Counted from the stretch's first letter, positions 31,046 through 42,523 are shown. The stretch is DNA of 64,000 nucleotides from Aradus depressus (GCA_963662175.1 OY759222.1:4570713-4634712), one strand, 5' to 3'. Made by a program: numbers and translations. The notes: generated by a model from the sequence alone, not told the origin.

Positions 31046-31760
31046 ATCCCAGAATTATAGTGTTATATCTCTCCCGACAGAATGAATAAAATATTATATG
31101 TGTGTCCATAAGCACATAAGAACGACACCTAATTAGATTTTAGAGGGGAAAACGCAGTTGATCAATGCTGTGGAGGTGCTGAGTGGATCTCTGGGGACTT
31201 TGAGACAAAAGGATATGGGGCTCTGGGCTCGAATTGGCAAGGCCTTCTGGTGTATAACGCGAAGCGTCACGACTGAGCGAACCATCGGTTATAGCGAACA
31301 AGGACTTCCTAGCGAATGGAACTTCCTCAACTGATTCAACATAACGATATTTTCACCTAGCATTCTCCACAACCGCAACCATCCCACCAAATATTGTATA
31401 ACCGAAAAAAAATTCTTACCACTTCATACTTTCTTCTATTTTTTATTTTTTTATTTTTTGTACTTCCTCAGCTTCACATAAAAAAAAATGCGTTATTCAG
31501 TATTTTACAAAAATTTCATGAATTAAAAAAAAAAAGCAAAATACTATTTTAGTGTCCACTCCCGGGCTATCTTGATGTATTGACGGTTGAAAGTTGCTAA
31601 GATATCAAGGAGCTTTTTATGCGAAACATATATCATGATAATTTATAATTTATGTAATTTATGGTTTCCAGATTTACTTCGTGAAGCTCCATTCTAGGAA
31701 TAGATAATTAAAATACACAATTTCTTTGTCAAACTTCACTATATATTCTCAAATACTCAA
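31046..31760. other. unassigned
   Basis: Mixed sequence. 31140-31300 is GC-balanced without a recognised frame. A-rich and T-rich runs follow. Confidence 0.35.
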
Positions 31761-31763
31761 CTA

Positions 31764-31790
31764 GTTTCGCCGTGTTAAGGCATTATCAAG
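31764..31790 (-). other. hammerhead-like motif
   Basis: On the minus strand: TTGATAATGCC, a TTAACAC loop, then GGCGAAAC. This gives a GCC/GGC stem closed by GAAAC, matching the shared motif discussed in the findings. The CTGATGA half carries two changes. Confidence 0.35.
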
Positions 31791-32060
31791 AGTCACTTAC
31801 AAACTGACAGAATTGGTTGACAGGATAGAAGGTACAGTTATGGAGGGGGTTTTTAGGTAATGACGGGGAATCCCTTGTTTTTGTTACTCTATACATTCAT
31901 CTATACATATATCATGATGCACAGCAAGAGGTAAGAGGTTTTTAAGAGGATTCCGAGGAAGATATTGGAGGAATATTCTGGAGGAGAGAGAAAACGTGTT
32001 TGGGATGGCTAGAAGACGAGAGTGAAGAGAAGCAGAGGACTGGGGATGGTAAGGAGGAGT
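31791..32060. other. unassigned, purine-rich lead-in to 149-bp array
   Basis: Contains a diverged partial unit near 31990-32060 (CTAGAAGACGAGAGTGAAGA). Confidence 0.4.
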
Positions 32061-32715
32061 GGATGCAGGTCGCTGAAGACAGGTTCTGCTAAGATAGTAG
32101 CATCCAAGGAAGAAGAAAACGCGGAAGGAGACCCCGCTTACGATGGTTAGAGGATCTCAGGAGGTAGTGATGAGTTGTTGTGGAAATAGATGGATGCAGG
32201 TTGCTGAAGACAGGTTCTGCTAAGACAGTAGCATCCAAGGAAGAAGAAAACGCGGAAGGAGACCCCGCGTTTACGATGGTTAGAGGATCTCAGAAGGCTG
32301 GGTGTGCAAGAGGTAGAAATGAGTTGTAGTGGGAATAGATGGATGCAGGTCGCTGAAGACAGGTTCTGCTAAGACAGTAGCATCCAAGGAAGAAGAAAAC
32401 GCGGAAGGAGACCCCGCGTTTACGATGGTTAGAGGATCTCAGAAGGCTGGGTGTGCAAGAGGTAGAAATGAGTTGTAGTGGGAATAGATGGATGCAGGTC
32501 GCTGAAGACAGGTTCTGCTAAGACAGTAGCATTCAAGGAAGAAGAAAACGCGGAAGGAGACCCCGCGTTTACGATGGTTAGAGGATCTCAGAAGGCTGGG
32601 TGTGCAAGAGGTAGAAATGAGTTGTAGTGGGAATAGATGGATGCAGGTCGCTGAAGACAGGTTCTGCTAAGACAGTAGCATCCAAGGAAGAAGAAGAAAA
32701 CACGGAAGGAAACCC
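32061..32715. repeat. 149-bp tandem array derived from a LINE 3' end, 5 units
   Basis: GGATGCAGGTCGCTGAAGAC recurs at 32061, 32192, 32341, 32490 and 32639. The step is 149 bp three times and 131 bp for the first, which lacks 18 bp. One frame reads GRRPRLRWLEDLRRLGVQEV then NRWMQVAEDRF, typical of the C-terminus of non-LTR ORF2 proteins. The period is not a multiple of 3, so no continuous frame exists. Confidence 0.9.
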
Positions 32716-33215
32716 CTCCCACTAAACCCTCCTCCAATTAGGCTGAAAAACAGAGGGTGTCTTTCTCAGGGACTTCTTAACCTCATTTCGTACGCTGAAC
32801 TAAGGCTAATTAGGGCATTTAAGGCCTCCTCCTCTTAGGCCGATTTTGTTCAAAATTAGTAAATTTCCTTCTTGCAGTCTTTTATTGATCTCTACTTACT
32901 CATGTTTTCGCTTGTTGAGTGTTCACCGTCATTTCATGTTTTTCAAACCTGTATCTGTGATCACGATTAACCCCCAACAGAATGAATGTATCGACACAAA
33001 ATTTCATATGTCAATTCAAAACCCCAGAAGGACAACTCCTATTAATTTTCAGCGGATCAGAGTGGGGTATTCTCAACACAAAAAACCTAATAACTATCGA
33101 TGTAACCAAGTCCCTGGAGTAAGACACCCTTTCATTATCAACCAAATGGGTAGATTGGTTTCAGAGGGAGTGACAAATCCGAGCTGGGGAAGTACATATC
33201 AGGTAACTCACTGAT
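32716..33215 (+). repeat. family A fragments
   Basis: 32930-33215 holds GATTAACCCCCAACAGAATG, AATGTATCGACACAAAATTT and the right-end-like GGGGAAGTACATATCAGGTA. 32716-32929 is decayed. Confidence 0.55.
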
Positions 33216-33554
33216 GCTCTGAAAACAAGTAATTCTGGGTAGAGAACCCCCTCCTGTTCCAAGCCAACCTGAACTAGCGAAATATGTCTTCCTTGTCGCT
33301 CTTCCTCGTTACGTAACACGACCGAGTGAGTCTAGACAAAGCCCTCATAAGATCAATTGGCATTTAATGATTTATTGGTTTGACATAATGGTGTCATATC
33401 TAGATCACTTGTCACCAATGATAACACCAATAAATAGTTATCTTTAATATTCTTCGACAGTGTGCTGATTTCTTCAAGGACATCACAAATTCCTTACAAA
33501 GTCGTTTCTTAGATCCGGACTCTCTTAGGTGAGTAGTTCCCTGATATCTTCACA
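33216..33554. other. unassigned
   Basis: No repeat recognised. Mixed composition. Confidence 0.35.
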
Positions 33555-33555
33555 C

Positions 33556-33738
33556 TAGTTAGTTATTAAGACTCATGCCCGGGCTTTATCTAAAAGGTCT
33601 TATCGCCTACTACTCGACATGAGCCGACTCTACTGTGGAAGTCGTAAAAAGTAAAATTACCTGACATGGCACAAGCTTGGGATCATCGCTTAAGTCCCAT
33701 CCGAAGGATGGCGTGCTCAAGGTATTTTTACTTTCCTG
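33556..33738 (-). mobile_element. SINE, internally deleted
   Basis: CTCATGCCCGGGCTTTATCT, CATGAGCCGACTCTACTGTG and GTCCCATCCGAAGGATGGCG. The tRNA head is missing. Confidence 0.8.
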
Positions 33739-33849
33739 TGGAGGCCCGAAAAATATAAGAAGGTCCTGTTAAGGACATTTTTTAATCGATTATTAACCGA
33801 AAATTTAATCGGAGTTAATTTTAAAGTGTTCCACTATTAAATTTTGGAC

Positions 33850-34133
33850 TGTTAGTTATTGTGACTCATGTCCGGCTTTAACTACGAGGTCATATCGCCT
33901 ACTACCAAAACGCTCTTTCGTCTCTATGGTAAGAATGTTGTCCGACTTCTGAGGCAGTTCCAAATATTGCCAACTCTGGTTTATTCACATAGGGGTCTTT
34001 AACGACTACCTGACATAGCACAGGCTCGGGACCATCGCTTAATGTCCCTTACGAAAGATGTTTTTTTTTCACTTCCCAGTTAAATTTCAGATAAGTTTCG
34101 AACCCGCGATCTTCAGCTCAGTAGACAACATCC
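33850..34133 (-). mobile_element. SINE, diverged near full length
   Basis: GACTCATGTCCGGCTTTAAC, GGCTCGGGACCATCGCTTAA and TTCGAACCCGCGATCTTCAG follow in order on the minus strand. Only about 110 bp separates it from the preceding SINE, in the same orientation. Confidence 0.8.
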
Positions 34134-34329
34134 TCAATTTTATTCTCTAATCTATCTGACTTTTGACCGGGAACTCCAAAACCGTTGTTTGCCATTTCGA
34201 CGCTTTTAAATGCCATCTTGCCAATTCATTAAGCCATCCTTGAGATAACATTCGAGTTTCATCAATATACGATAAGGGTTAATATAATGACTACTTAATC
34301 GATTATAATCGATCTCGATTATCAACAAA
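34134..34329. other. unassigned
   Basis: Contains repeated ATCGATTATAATCGAT-like palindromes near 34300. Nothing else. Confidence 0.35.
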
Positions 34330-34780
34330 TTTATCGCTTTCTACTCTAAACCAATTTACCGATTTTATTAATCATAAGGAACTTCTGAATCATCATACGA
34401 AATTTCGTGTTAATACATTCGTATAGTTACTACAGTTTTTGAGTTGACTCCTCTCACCCTTTGGTCGATTTGACTGAAAATTGATAGGTATTGTCCTAAT
34501 GGGGTTTTGGATAAAAAATTTCGTGTCGATACGTTTTGTCAGACCCAAAGAAAATGTTACTTCCTTAGCTAAACGTAGTATAGGAGAAGTTATGTAATCA
34601 GAAATTCGATGTTGTTTTCACCGGAAATTATGTGGAAGTCTGTGACAACTTCCTATAGAATGAATGTATCGACACGAAATTTTATATGTGTATTCAGAAC
34701 CCCATAATGACATCTATTGATTTTCAGTCAAATCGGCCAGAGAGAAGAGGAGGATAAGGAGGAACTTGGTAAGTAAAACA
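34330..34780. repeat. family A copies, minus then plus
   Basis: 34330-34560 minus-strand modules (TTTCGTGTCGATACGTTTTG). 34565-34780 begins at the left end (AGTATAGGAGAAGTTATGTA) on plus. Confidence 0.65.
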
Positions 34781-35270
34781 TGGTAATTATTAAGGAATGT
34801 ATGGCGAGGACTGCCATATATGTTTTGTGTTGTTATCTGTCGAAAGTGGGTGTCCTCATTTGAAGCGATTAGCTCTCTCTCTCTCTCTCTCTCTGTCTTG
34901 TTATGTTTCCTTTTTGTCTGTGTCCATTATCATTTCTTCCTTCCCACAGATTCACACAATGGAATTCCTTCTCGTGAGAATGGTCCAAGGAAGAATCATA
35001 GATTTTTTTTTGAGAGATGCACAGCCACGAAGAGGTATTCGAAAAGACAGATGTGTCAAAAAAAAAAATATGTGTAACGTAATGGGTTTGAAAAAACGGA
35101 GTCCTTCACACAAATTTCGGATTAACGAATTGGAATGTTTTCAGGTCTGTTTTTGAGTTCTAAAGAGAACATTTTTATACTTTTCCCGCCATACGAGGTA
35201 TAAATAAGTCAGAATTACAAAAAAATATAACTTCCCAAACTGTTGCAAATCGCATCGACGCGAAAAATAT
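34781..35270. other. unassigned, with (CT)n microsatellite at 34871-34893
   Basis: A pyrimidine tract plus CCCACAG at 34943-34949 resembles a 3' splice site, followed by 43 open codons (SHNGIPSRENGPRKNHRFFF and onward). No supporting donor or homology was seen, so it is not called as an exon. Confidence 0.3.
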
Positions 35271-35271
35271 T

Positions 35272-35463
35272 GTTATTGTGACTAAAGCCCGGGCTTTAAC
35301 TACGAGATCATATCGCCTACTAACAGAGCGCTCTTTCGTCGCTCCGGTGGACATAATCTCAACTCTTATTATGGAAGTTCTACATTTTGCCTACACTAAA
35401 TTTTTATTCACCTTGGGTAAGGGGTCTTTAACAAGTACCTGACATCATACTGGCTCGGGGCCA
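35272..35463 (-). mobile_element. SINE, 3' half
   Basis: AAGCCCGGGCTTTAACTACG, GAGCGCTCTTTCGTCGCTCC and GTACCTGACATCATACTGGC are in order. The copy stops inside the central region. Confidence 0.8.
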
Positions 35464-35935
35464 TATAATTCCTAGAATGAATCTGCCAATTCTGAATAAG
35501 AAATAGGAAAACAGGGAGATAGATACAAAATAAGTTTAGAGGGAGAGCGAAAACAATTAAAAATAATTCGAGGTGGGGAAGTAGATTTTTTTCTTCTATT
35601 TAAATCCTCAAAAAACCACAAAATTTTTCGAATCATCATATGAAGTGTTTCAACTGCCCCCAATTACTTCATTTTGACGGTTCGATTAAGTCACGTACTG
35701 TGGTTACCTGATTTTTCAATTTTCATTTTTGATCAGGGAGCTAAGTGGGGGGGGGGGGGGGGGGGGGGGTATGTCCTTGGAACGTAATGAAGTGAAAGTT
35801 CACCTACTACTTGACAGTTGCGGTGGCAAATGGGTTAGCATGACTGCCTAGTATTCCAGTCGTCAAGAAATAGGACGGATGAGATTTTGTATACATTTGA
35901 AAACCTGTTGTTACTTATTTACTATTTAATTGATA
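35464..35935. other. decayed family A with poly(G) at 35747-35769
   Basis: Family A words (GAGGGAGAGCGAAAACAATT, GGGGAAGTAG) surround 23 consecutive G. Confidence 0.5.
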
Positions 35936-36410
35936 AATGCCGACGTAATGGACGTATCAACAAGAAATTTTATATGTAAATTCAAAATCTCTCTCAACAT
36001 GTGTCAATTTTGAGGAAAATCGGCCAATGGGAAGTGAGAGAGGAGGGGAGGGAGCCAACACAAAGTCATCGTTGAATCACCGTCAATGTACATCTCCAGA
36101 ACGAATTAATTAATTAAGTTTACGCTCTCCCTCCAACATTCATTACATCAGCAGACATTAGGATTCTTGAACTGAACCTCCCTTCTCTGACCTCCCTCTT
36201 CCCTTCGGCCGATTTCGTTGCAAATCAATAGGTGTCGTCCTTATAGGGTTCTGGAAACACATTCTTTCTATGGGGAGTTATGCTGTTCACAGACACAGAC
36301 ATAAAGACGAAACGTGAAATTTCGGTGAAAACTAAACATCGAAATTTTAACCGATTATATAACTTCCCCTGTACTTCATAAGGCTGAGAAAGAAAACTCT
36401 AATAACTGTC
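35936..36410. repeat. family A copies in inverted arrangement
   Basis: 35936-36075 plus-strand modules. 36080-36400 minus-strand, from TGTACATCTCCAGAACGAAT to AACTTCCCCTGTACTTCATA. Confidence 0.65.
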
Positions 36411-36445
36411 GACCTGAGAAATATTTCAACACGAAATTTTTTTTC

Positions 36446-36831
36446 ATTCACAGGTTGTAAAATAAAATATAGTTTAACCTCTCACAGATTTTAATAATAT
36501 TTGCTAGCCGGCTTCCGAGGTTGCCCTCATCATCAGGCAGTCTTATAAAATAATTTTGAAAACAACATAATTAAAAGTGAGTTAATAAATAAGGTTTAAA
36601 CATTTAAATAAATGTATATAAAACTATATAAAAATAATTTTACAATTTAAAATTTAATGGATGGGGACAGATATGTTTGTTATTCATGTTCTTCATCTGA
36701 ATTATAACTGCTGTTAAAATTATTTTATCAGACTGCCTGATAAGGGCAACCTCGAAAGCCAGCTAGCAAAAATTAATAAAATTTGTGAAAGGTCATACTA
36801 TATTTTATTTTACAACCTGTGAAATAATCAC
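36446..36831. mobile_element. foldback element with terminal hammerhead-like motifs, possibly Penelope-like
   Basis: Terminal inverted repeats of about 105 bp: TTCACAGGTTGTAAAATAAA on the left, mirrored by TATTTTACAACCTGTGAA on the right. Each arm holds a CTGAT...GGGCAACCTC...GAA hairpin motif (36512-36536 minus, 36737-36758 plus). No reverse transcriptase or GIY-YIG frame lies in the 160-bp middle. Penelope-like elements are known for inverted terminal repeats carrying hammerhead motifs. Assignment here is inference. Confidence 0.6.
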
Positions 36832-37299
36832 TTTTCACTACATCAGCCGTCTTAATATTTCCTATTGATTTTCAACCAAATCTGCAAATTGGGTTCTAGA
36901 GAGAGAGCAACAACTTCAATCATTAATTTGTACAGGGGAAGTACATTGTAGATGATCCATCGACAACTTTTTTTAATTTATTAATTAATTTATTTTCTTC
37001 AATGGCTATGGTTCCCAAATTTCCCACGGGAAAGCAGCACATCCAATCCTTGATTTTGATGATTCGCAACAAACTATTCATAATGTTTCTCCCAATATGG
37101 AAAATAGCATCAATCGAGAAAGTTAAAACAATTCTTATTTCAAGCAGAAATTATTCATTATATTTTCAGAATGCACAGTAAGGTGGTTTGTTTTAACAAT
37201 AGAAATTCTTTCAGGGGCGTTGACGGTGTAGCGGTTAGTGTTGCAACGGCCTAGCCTAAGTTATTACATCTCTCCAGCTATAATCGGCCAAAAAATTGA
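36832..37299. other. family A right end, then unassigned
   Basis: 36860-36975 carries GGGGAAGTACATTGTAGATG. 37205-37260 has a tRNA-A-box-like GGTGTAGCGGTTAGTG without a B box. Confidence 0.4.
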
Positions 37300-37755
37300 A
37301 GAAAAAAAAAATTGATGAATCACCGGCTGTGTACCTCCCCAGCACAAATTAATCAATTATGTTTTTGCTCGCCCTCCGAAGCCAAACGACCGTTTAGGCT
37401 AAAACTCAATATTTGACTTTCATAGTGACTCACACTAAATTTTGTCTGCGATTTCTTCATTACAACGGCAGTTATTAGAGTTTTTGAATTAAGCCTCTCC
37501 CCTAATGTCCCCCTCCACTTTGGCTGATTTGGTTGAAAATCGATAGGTGTTGCCCTTATGGGGTTTTAGTCACATATATAAAATTTCGTGTTGATACATT
37601 CATTCTATCGGGAGTTATCGTGTTCACAGAGAGACACCCAGACAGACTTTTTTTTCCATATTTGGAATTTAGAGGCGGAAAACAAGAAATCGAATCAAAT
37701 TTTTGACCGATTACATAACTTTCCCTATACTTCGTATAACTGGGGAAGTCATAAC
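37300..37755 (-). repeat. family A interspersed repeat, both ends
   Basis: Right end GTACCTCCCCAGCACAAATT, modules near 37470 and 37585, and left end AACTTTCCCTATACTTCGTA. Confidence 0.75.
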
Positions 37756-38064
37756 AGGGTATAATTTCCATGGTGGGGGATGTGATGTGGACTGACAGAC
37801 GAAGGATGATTCACCTATGAATTTCTTCATTTAATTCCGAACACACCCTGTATAGGATTGGAATGGCCAGTTATTAACGTCAAACTGCGGGCTGGGCTAA
37901 AGGTTGGCCCACAGCCCCCTCTCGTCCTTGGCACACTAACACGGCCGAACAGCCCCCATTTCTGAGGGGTGTGGTCAGACGGCTCGCTCGCTCGATACCA
38001 AACAGACTTACTTCGTATTGAAACAGCTCATATAACACCTCCTTGAGTCTACCAGTGACTTAGT
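37756..38064. other. unassigned, GC-balanced
   Basis: 37880-38000 is GC-rich for this window (GGGCTGGGCTAAAGGTTGGC and CGGCTCGCTCGCTCG). No frame or repeat recognised. Confidence 0.35.
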
Positions 38065-38077
38065 TTTTTATCTTGGA

Positions 38078-38272
38078 AAACGTTGAGCGATGGTACAAGC
38101 CTGTACGATGTCAGATGCTTGTTAAAGACCCGTATCCTAGGTGAATAAAAATGTAGAACTCCTATAGTAGAGTCGGGCTCATGTCCATCAGAGTGAAAAA
38201 TGAGCACTCTGGTAGTAGGCGATATGACCTTGTAGTAAAGCCCGGATATGAGTCATAATAACTAATTTCTAA
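38078..38272 (+). mobile_element. SINE, 3' two-thirds
   Basis: GAGCGATGGTACAAGCCTGT, AGTAGAGTCGGGCTCATGTC and GATATGAGTCATAATAACTA. The head is missing. Confidence 0.8.
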
Positions 38273-38565
38273 AGCCTAGATCATTCTTAATCGAAGTTCC
38301 AACTGAATTGAATCTGCCGAAAAAGCCTTCAAGTGATCAAGTCAACTTGAACTATAAAACAATATTTGTATGAACATTCATCATCTTTTCTACAAAAAAA
38401 ACTCCCAACATCATAACTGTCTTTGGAGAACTCGTATCCGTACAAGAAATTTTGTATCTTGAATGAGGAATCCATAAGTAAGATCTATTGATTTTACAAT
38501 AGATCGGTCGAAGAGCGAGTGAAACTTTTTATTTTAGTTTGCTTTATGGAAATTGTCATCATTTT
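38273..38565. other. unassigned
   Basis: No feature recognised apart from weak family A echoes. Confidence 0.35.
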
Positions 38566-38765
38566 CAAAGTTTTGCGTATACCCAGAATGCGTAAACCTA
38601 CGAAATATACCCACTATGCGTACACTCTTTTTATCACTTGAATTAAAGAGGATCATAAATTTTTGTTACCTGACCGTATTAGACCTCGATTCCGACTTGC
38701 GTACAGAAAAAAAATTCTCCAGTATGCGTATACATTTTTGCTATTATAATATGCGTAAACATATG
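38566..38765. repeat. cluster of six TGCGTA motifs
   Basis: TTGCGTATAC, ATGCGTAAAC, ATGCGTACAC, TTGCGTACAG, ATGCGTATAC and ATGCGTAAAC occur within 190 bp, all in the same orientation and irregularly spaced. An inverted GTATACGCAAA is at about 39290. Confidence 0.6.
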
Positions 38766-39854
38766 AAAAATATCTACATCTTTCTTTTTTTTTTAATTGA
38801 TACATCCATAAATATTTATTAGTGGTTCAAAAAATACATTTTTTTTTATAGACTGATTTTTTTTTTACTTAACTTGTTTTTTGGCTATAATTTTTTTTTA
38901 TACAGTTCATTTATACTTTTTGGACTATTTTTTTACATTGATTTTTTTTTGTTCTAATCTTATTTAACTATACAAGACAATTTTCAAAAACATTTTAAGG
39001 TCTAACATTTTCATACACTTCGGTATTCTTTTCTATGCGTTCATCTAAAACAATATATATTTTTTTCTTTTAACCCCTTCTAAATGCAGATTTAAATGCA
39101 TCATTTTTGCATCGCCCTTTGCTCCTTCTTGCTTTAAACATTTCAAGATACTATCTTGCAATAAAGTGCGGAACTTATCTACCGTACGCAAGATGGAATC
39201 GGAGTTAGGTGCAGTTAGGTAACAACAGTTGTCGAACTCTTTTAGTTTAGGTAATTCCCCCCCCCCCCCCCCCCCAAAAAAAAAAAAAGTATACGCAAAT
39301 AGGGTGGTATCATTTTCAAGGCCTTGGAGGGAGGTATAATTTAATCCCCCACCCCCCCCCCCCCCCCCCCACCCCCCCTGATAGGTCCTTCTTTGTTATT
39401 TTATATTTTGTCTGTGCATTATGAACCTATATGCAGTTTCCACGCTTCATTGTAGTTCTATTCAGGCCGTCCGTATTATGAACCCACGACTACCCCTCCA
39501 CCTTAGATATGTGCCCTTGCTCTCTCTGCCTCCTCTGTTTGTTGGTTGCTGACTGTTCAGATGAAAGTCTCCTCTGTCTGGTGTCTTACTGCTGTTGTTG
39601 TTGTTGTTAATTCAGCAACATCGTTACACCTCTCACTCCAGGTACACTGTCCTTGACTTACAACGGTACTCCCCCCCCCCCCCTCCTACACTCTCCTCCA
39701 GCTCCCACTCCCACCTCCATATTAGCGTTTCATTTCCAGTATTCAATACTGTTCATAGCAGAGTGGCTAAGATAGTCGCTTTGTCACAGTAAACATTTCG
39801 GATCGATTTCTGAACATTTTCGAATTATTATTGAGATTATATGTTGTTCTTCCT
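38766..39854. other. low-complexity and unassigned
   Basis: T-rich 38780-39070, poly(C) at 39257-39275 and 39346-39370, a (GTT)n run near 39590, and pyrimidine-rich 39660-39720. The 65-codon frame at 39595 is low complexity. No gene seen. Confidence 0.5.
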
Positions 39855-40322
39855 TACACAGCTATATAAAGTGTAAGGGAAGTTATGTAATCGAACAAAA
39901 ATTCGATGCAAGTTTTCAACAGAATTTCATCCGACCTTTAGAATCCAAATACGAAAAAAAATCTGTCTGTGTGTCTGAGAGCCCAGTAACTCCCGAGAAA
40001 ATGAATGTATCGACACGAAACTTTTTAAGTGAATCCAGAACCCTCTGACAACACCCATTGTTTTTCAGACAAATCGACCGAAGGGAAGGGGGGTTACGGG
40101 GGGGGGAGGGGGGGGGGGGGGGGAGGCTCAATATAAAAGCTCTAATAACTGCCCATAGAAATACATAGACACAAAATTTAGTATGAAAATTTAGGAGCCT
40201 CTTTGCCAACTGTTGAATATTAGCGCAAACAGTTGCGTGGTTTTAGAGAGAGAGCGAAATATTAATTGATAAATTCATTGTGGGGAAGTACATTGCTGGT
40301 GAGTTACCAATTTTTAATTTTT
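39855..40322 (+). repeat. family A interspersed repeat, full length with expanded G tract
   Basis: Left end AAGTGTAAGGGAAGTTATGT, GAAAATGAATGTATCGACAC, an interrupted G tract at 40088-40124, and right end GGGGAAGTACATTGCTGGTG. Confidence 0.8.
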
Positions 40323-40565
40323 TTTTTTTCAAGTTACTAAAAATTCTAGACTTTTCCGATTTCGTCCGATTTTCCGATATGTTAAGCCCCTCCCAAATCG
40401 TATCCTTCACTTTGACCGATTTAGCTGAAAATCAATAGGTGTCCTTAGTTATTGAGTTTAGGAAACAGGAAATTTTGTGTCGATAAATTTATTATTAAAT
40501 CTCCGCATTGAATTTCTGACCGATTACATAACATCCCTTATACCTCATATTCCTGGGGAAATAAA
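40323..40565 (-). repeat. family A copy, inverted to the previous one
   Basis: Reads to the left end (AATTTCTGACCGATTACATA then ACATCCCTTATACCTC). The two copies meet right end to interior. Confidence 0.6.
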
Positions 40566-41260
40566 TAAAAAAATTGCTGAATCTGCATATTTCTGCAAGA
40601 AACAAGAAACAATGGAGTCTCTTGACTTATTCGAAAACGTGATCTTTCATAAAACAACATTTATACCATAAAACTCCTTTACCTTGAGTTGTATACATAC
40701 ACTTTATTTACATATCAATATTTTTTTTTTTTGTATTTTTTTTTTTTTTGAAAGTGTATGGAACCAAGGCCATAAATAAATACAGAAACAGATACATAAT
40801 ACATACATATTTCATAATAGTATGTGGTGTAGTCTAAAAATCATCAGCCGTATTAAGGTTAAATGTCCTGTATTTTATTATGAATTTATTTCAACAGATG
40901 GCACCACAAGAAAAAGTATAAAACGTTCCTTTTTACTCAATATAAATGTAGAATTGATATGAGACTCCTTTTTTTTAATAAAAAATTGTAAATTCCGAAT
41001 TTTAGATTTTTCGGGTATTTTTCATTAATTTATCACATGTTATCTTTTTGATTTTTTAAAAATTTACAGGTAGGACGCCAAATTTAGACAGTTCAATGAG
41101 TTCAAATCATTTTTCAGATTCAAAATCGGATGAAAAGATGAAACGGAAACGCAGAAATACGAAATGAATGGTGTTGGTTGAAGAAATGGAACATCAGTTT
41201 AGTGTCTTTCTAAGATAACAGATGGCACCATTTTCGAGGATAATTGCCATATTTTCTCAG
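40566..41260. other. unassigned AT-rich
   Basis: T runs near 40722-40750. No repeat or credible frame seen. Confidence 0.4.
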
Positions 41261-41261
41261 C

Positions 41262-41692
41262 TAGACGAAGTATAACGAAAGTTATGTAAACGGTCAAATA
41301 TTCGATGCAGAATTTTCAACAAAATTTCATGTTTTCCGACCTCCTGATATTAGAAAAAAAAAAAAACTTTTGTGTGTGTGTGTCTGTGAACATGATAATT
41401 TTCGATAGAATGAATGTATCAAAGTCCTATAAGGACAACACCTATTAATTTTCAGTCGAATCAGCTGAAGGGAAGAAGGGGACCAGAGAAGGGGGCTCGA
41501 CTTGAATCACATAATAACTGCAGATGTAATGAATGTATCAACACAACATTTAGAATGAAGATTCAGAAGCCACTATGTCAGTCAAATATCGAGTTATAGC
41601 TCAAACGATCGATTGACTTTGGAGGGAGAGCGAAAACTATTAATTCTTGCTGGGGAATTACACAGCCGGTGATTCACCGACGACTTTTTTCT
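41262..41692 (+). repeat. family A interspersed repeat, both ends
   Basis: Left end GACGAAGTATAACGAAAGTT, modules at about 41408 and 41530, and right end GCCGGTGATTCACCGACGAC. Confidence 0.8.
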
Positions 41693-41968
41693 CTAGAAAA
41701 AAATCAACGAATTTTTCAAATCAATCTGAAAATTGCATTTGCCTCAGTAAGAAAAAATGACGTCCGGATTTAACATTTGGTCGTGAAAAATTTTGATGCA
41801 AAGAATTTGTCTATTCGATTTTTGAAAAATCTAAAATATTAGAATAGTGTAGAAAAAAATGTTAAATTAAAATGTATTTCAAATTGGAAATTGGATGAGT
41901 AGATGAAACAGAAACAGGTTTTTATTATTTGAAATAATTAATTGCTGGCCAGCCCACGACAATCAAAA
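41693..41968. other. unassigned AT-rich
   Basis: No feature seen. Confidence 0.4.
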
Positions 41969-41969
41969 A

Positions 41970-42523
41970 TCTCTCTAGTCACAGCATCCCCAGACCCCGG
42001 CTGGACTCCTCTCTCTAGTCACAGCATCCCCAGACCCCGGCTGGACTCCTCTCTCTAGTCACAGCATCAACAACCCTGGCTGGACTCCTCTCTCTAGTCA
42101 CAGCATCCCCAACCCTGGCTGGACTCCTCTCTCTAGTCACAGCATCCCCAGACCCCGGCTGGACTCCTCTCTCTAGTCACAGCATCCCCAGACCCCGGCT
42201 GGACTCCTCTCTCTAGTCACAGCATCCCCAGACCCCGGCTGGACTCCTCTCTCTAGTCACAGCATCAACAACCCTGGCTGGACTCCTCTCTCTAGTCACA
42301 GCATCCCCAGACCCCGGCTGGACTCCTCTCTCTAGTCACAGCATCCCCAGACCCCGGCTGGACTCCTCTCTCTAGTCACAGCATCCCCAGACCCCGGCTG
42401 GACTCCTCTCTCTAGTCACAGCATCAACAACCCTGGCTGGACTCCTCTCTCTAGTCACAGCATCCCCAACCCTGGCTGGACTCCTCTCTCTAGTCACAGC
42501 ATCAACAACCCTGGCTGGTCTTC
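41970..42523. repeat. 39/40-bp minisatellite, 14 units
   Basis: The unit is TCTCTCTAGTCACAGCATCC then CCAGACCCCGGCTGGACTCC (40 bp). 39-bp variants read ...ATCAACAACCCTGGCTGG or ...ATCCCCAACCCTGGCTGG. Variant order, with P for CCCCAGACC, Q for AACAACC and R for CCCCAACC: PPQRPPPQPPPQRQ. The PPPQ block recurs, showing block duplication. Confidence 0.95.

Noticed and set aside
34797..35156. 119-codon frame after a pyrimidine tract and CCCACAG
   Set aside because: The (CT)n microsatellite creates both the frame and the apparent splice site. No donor or homology.
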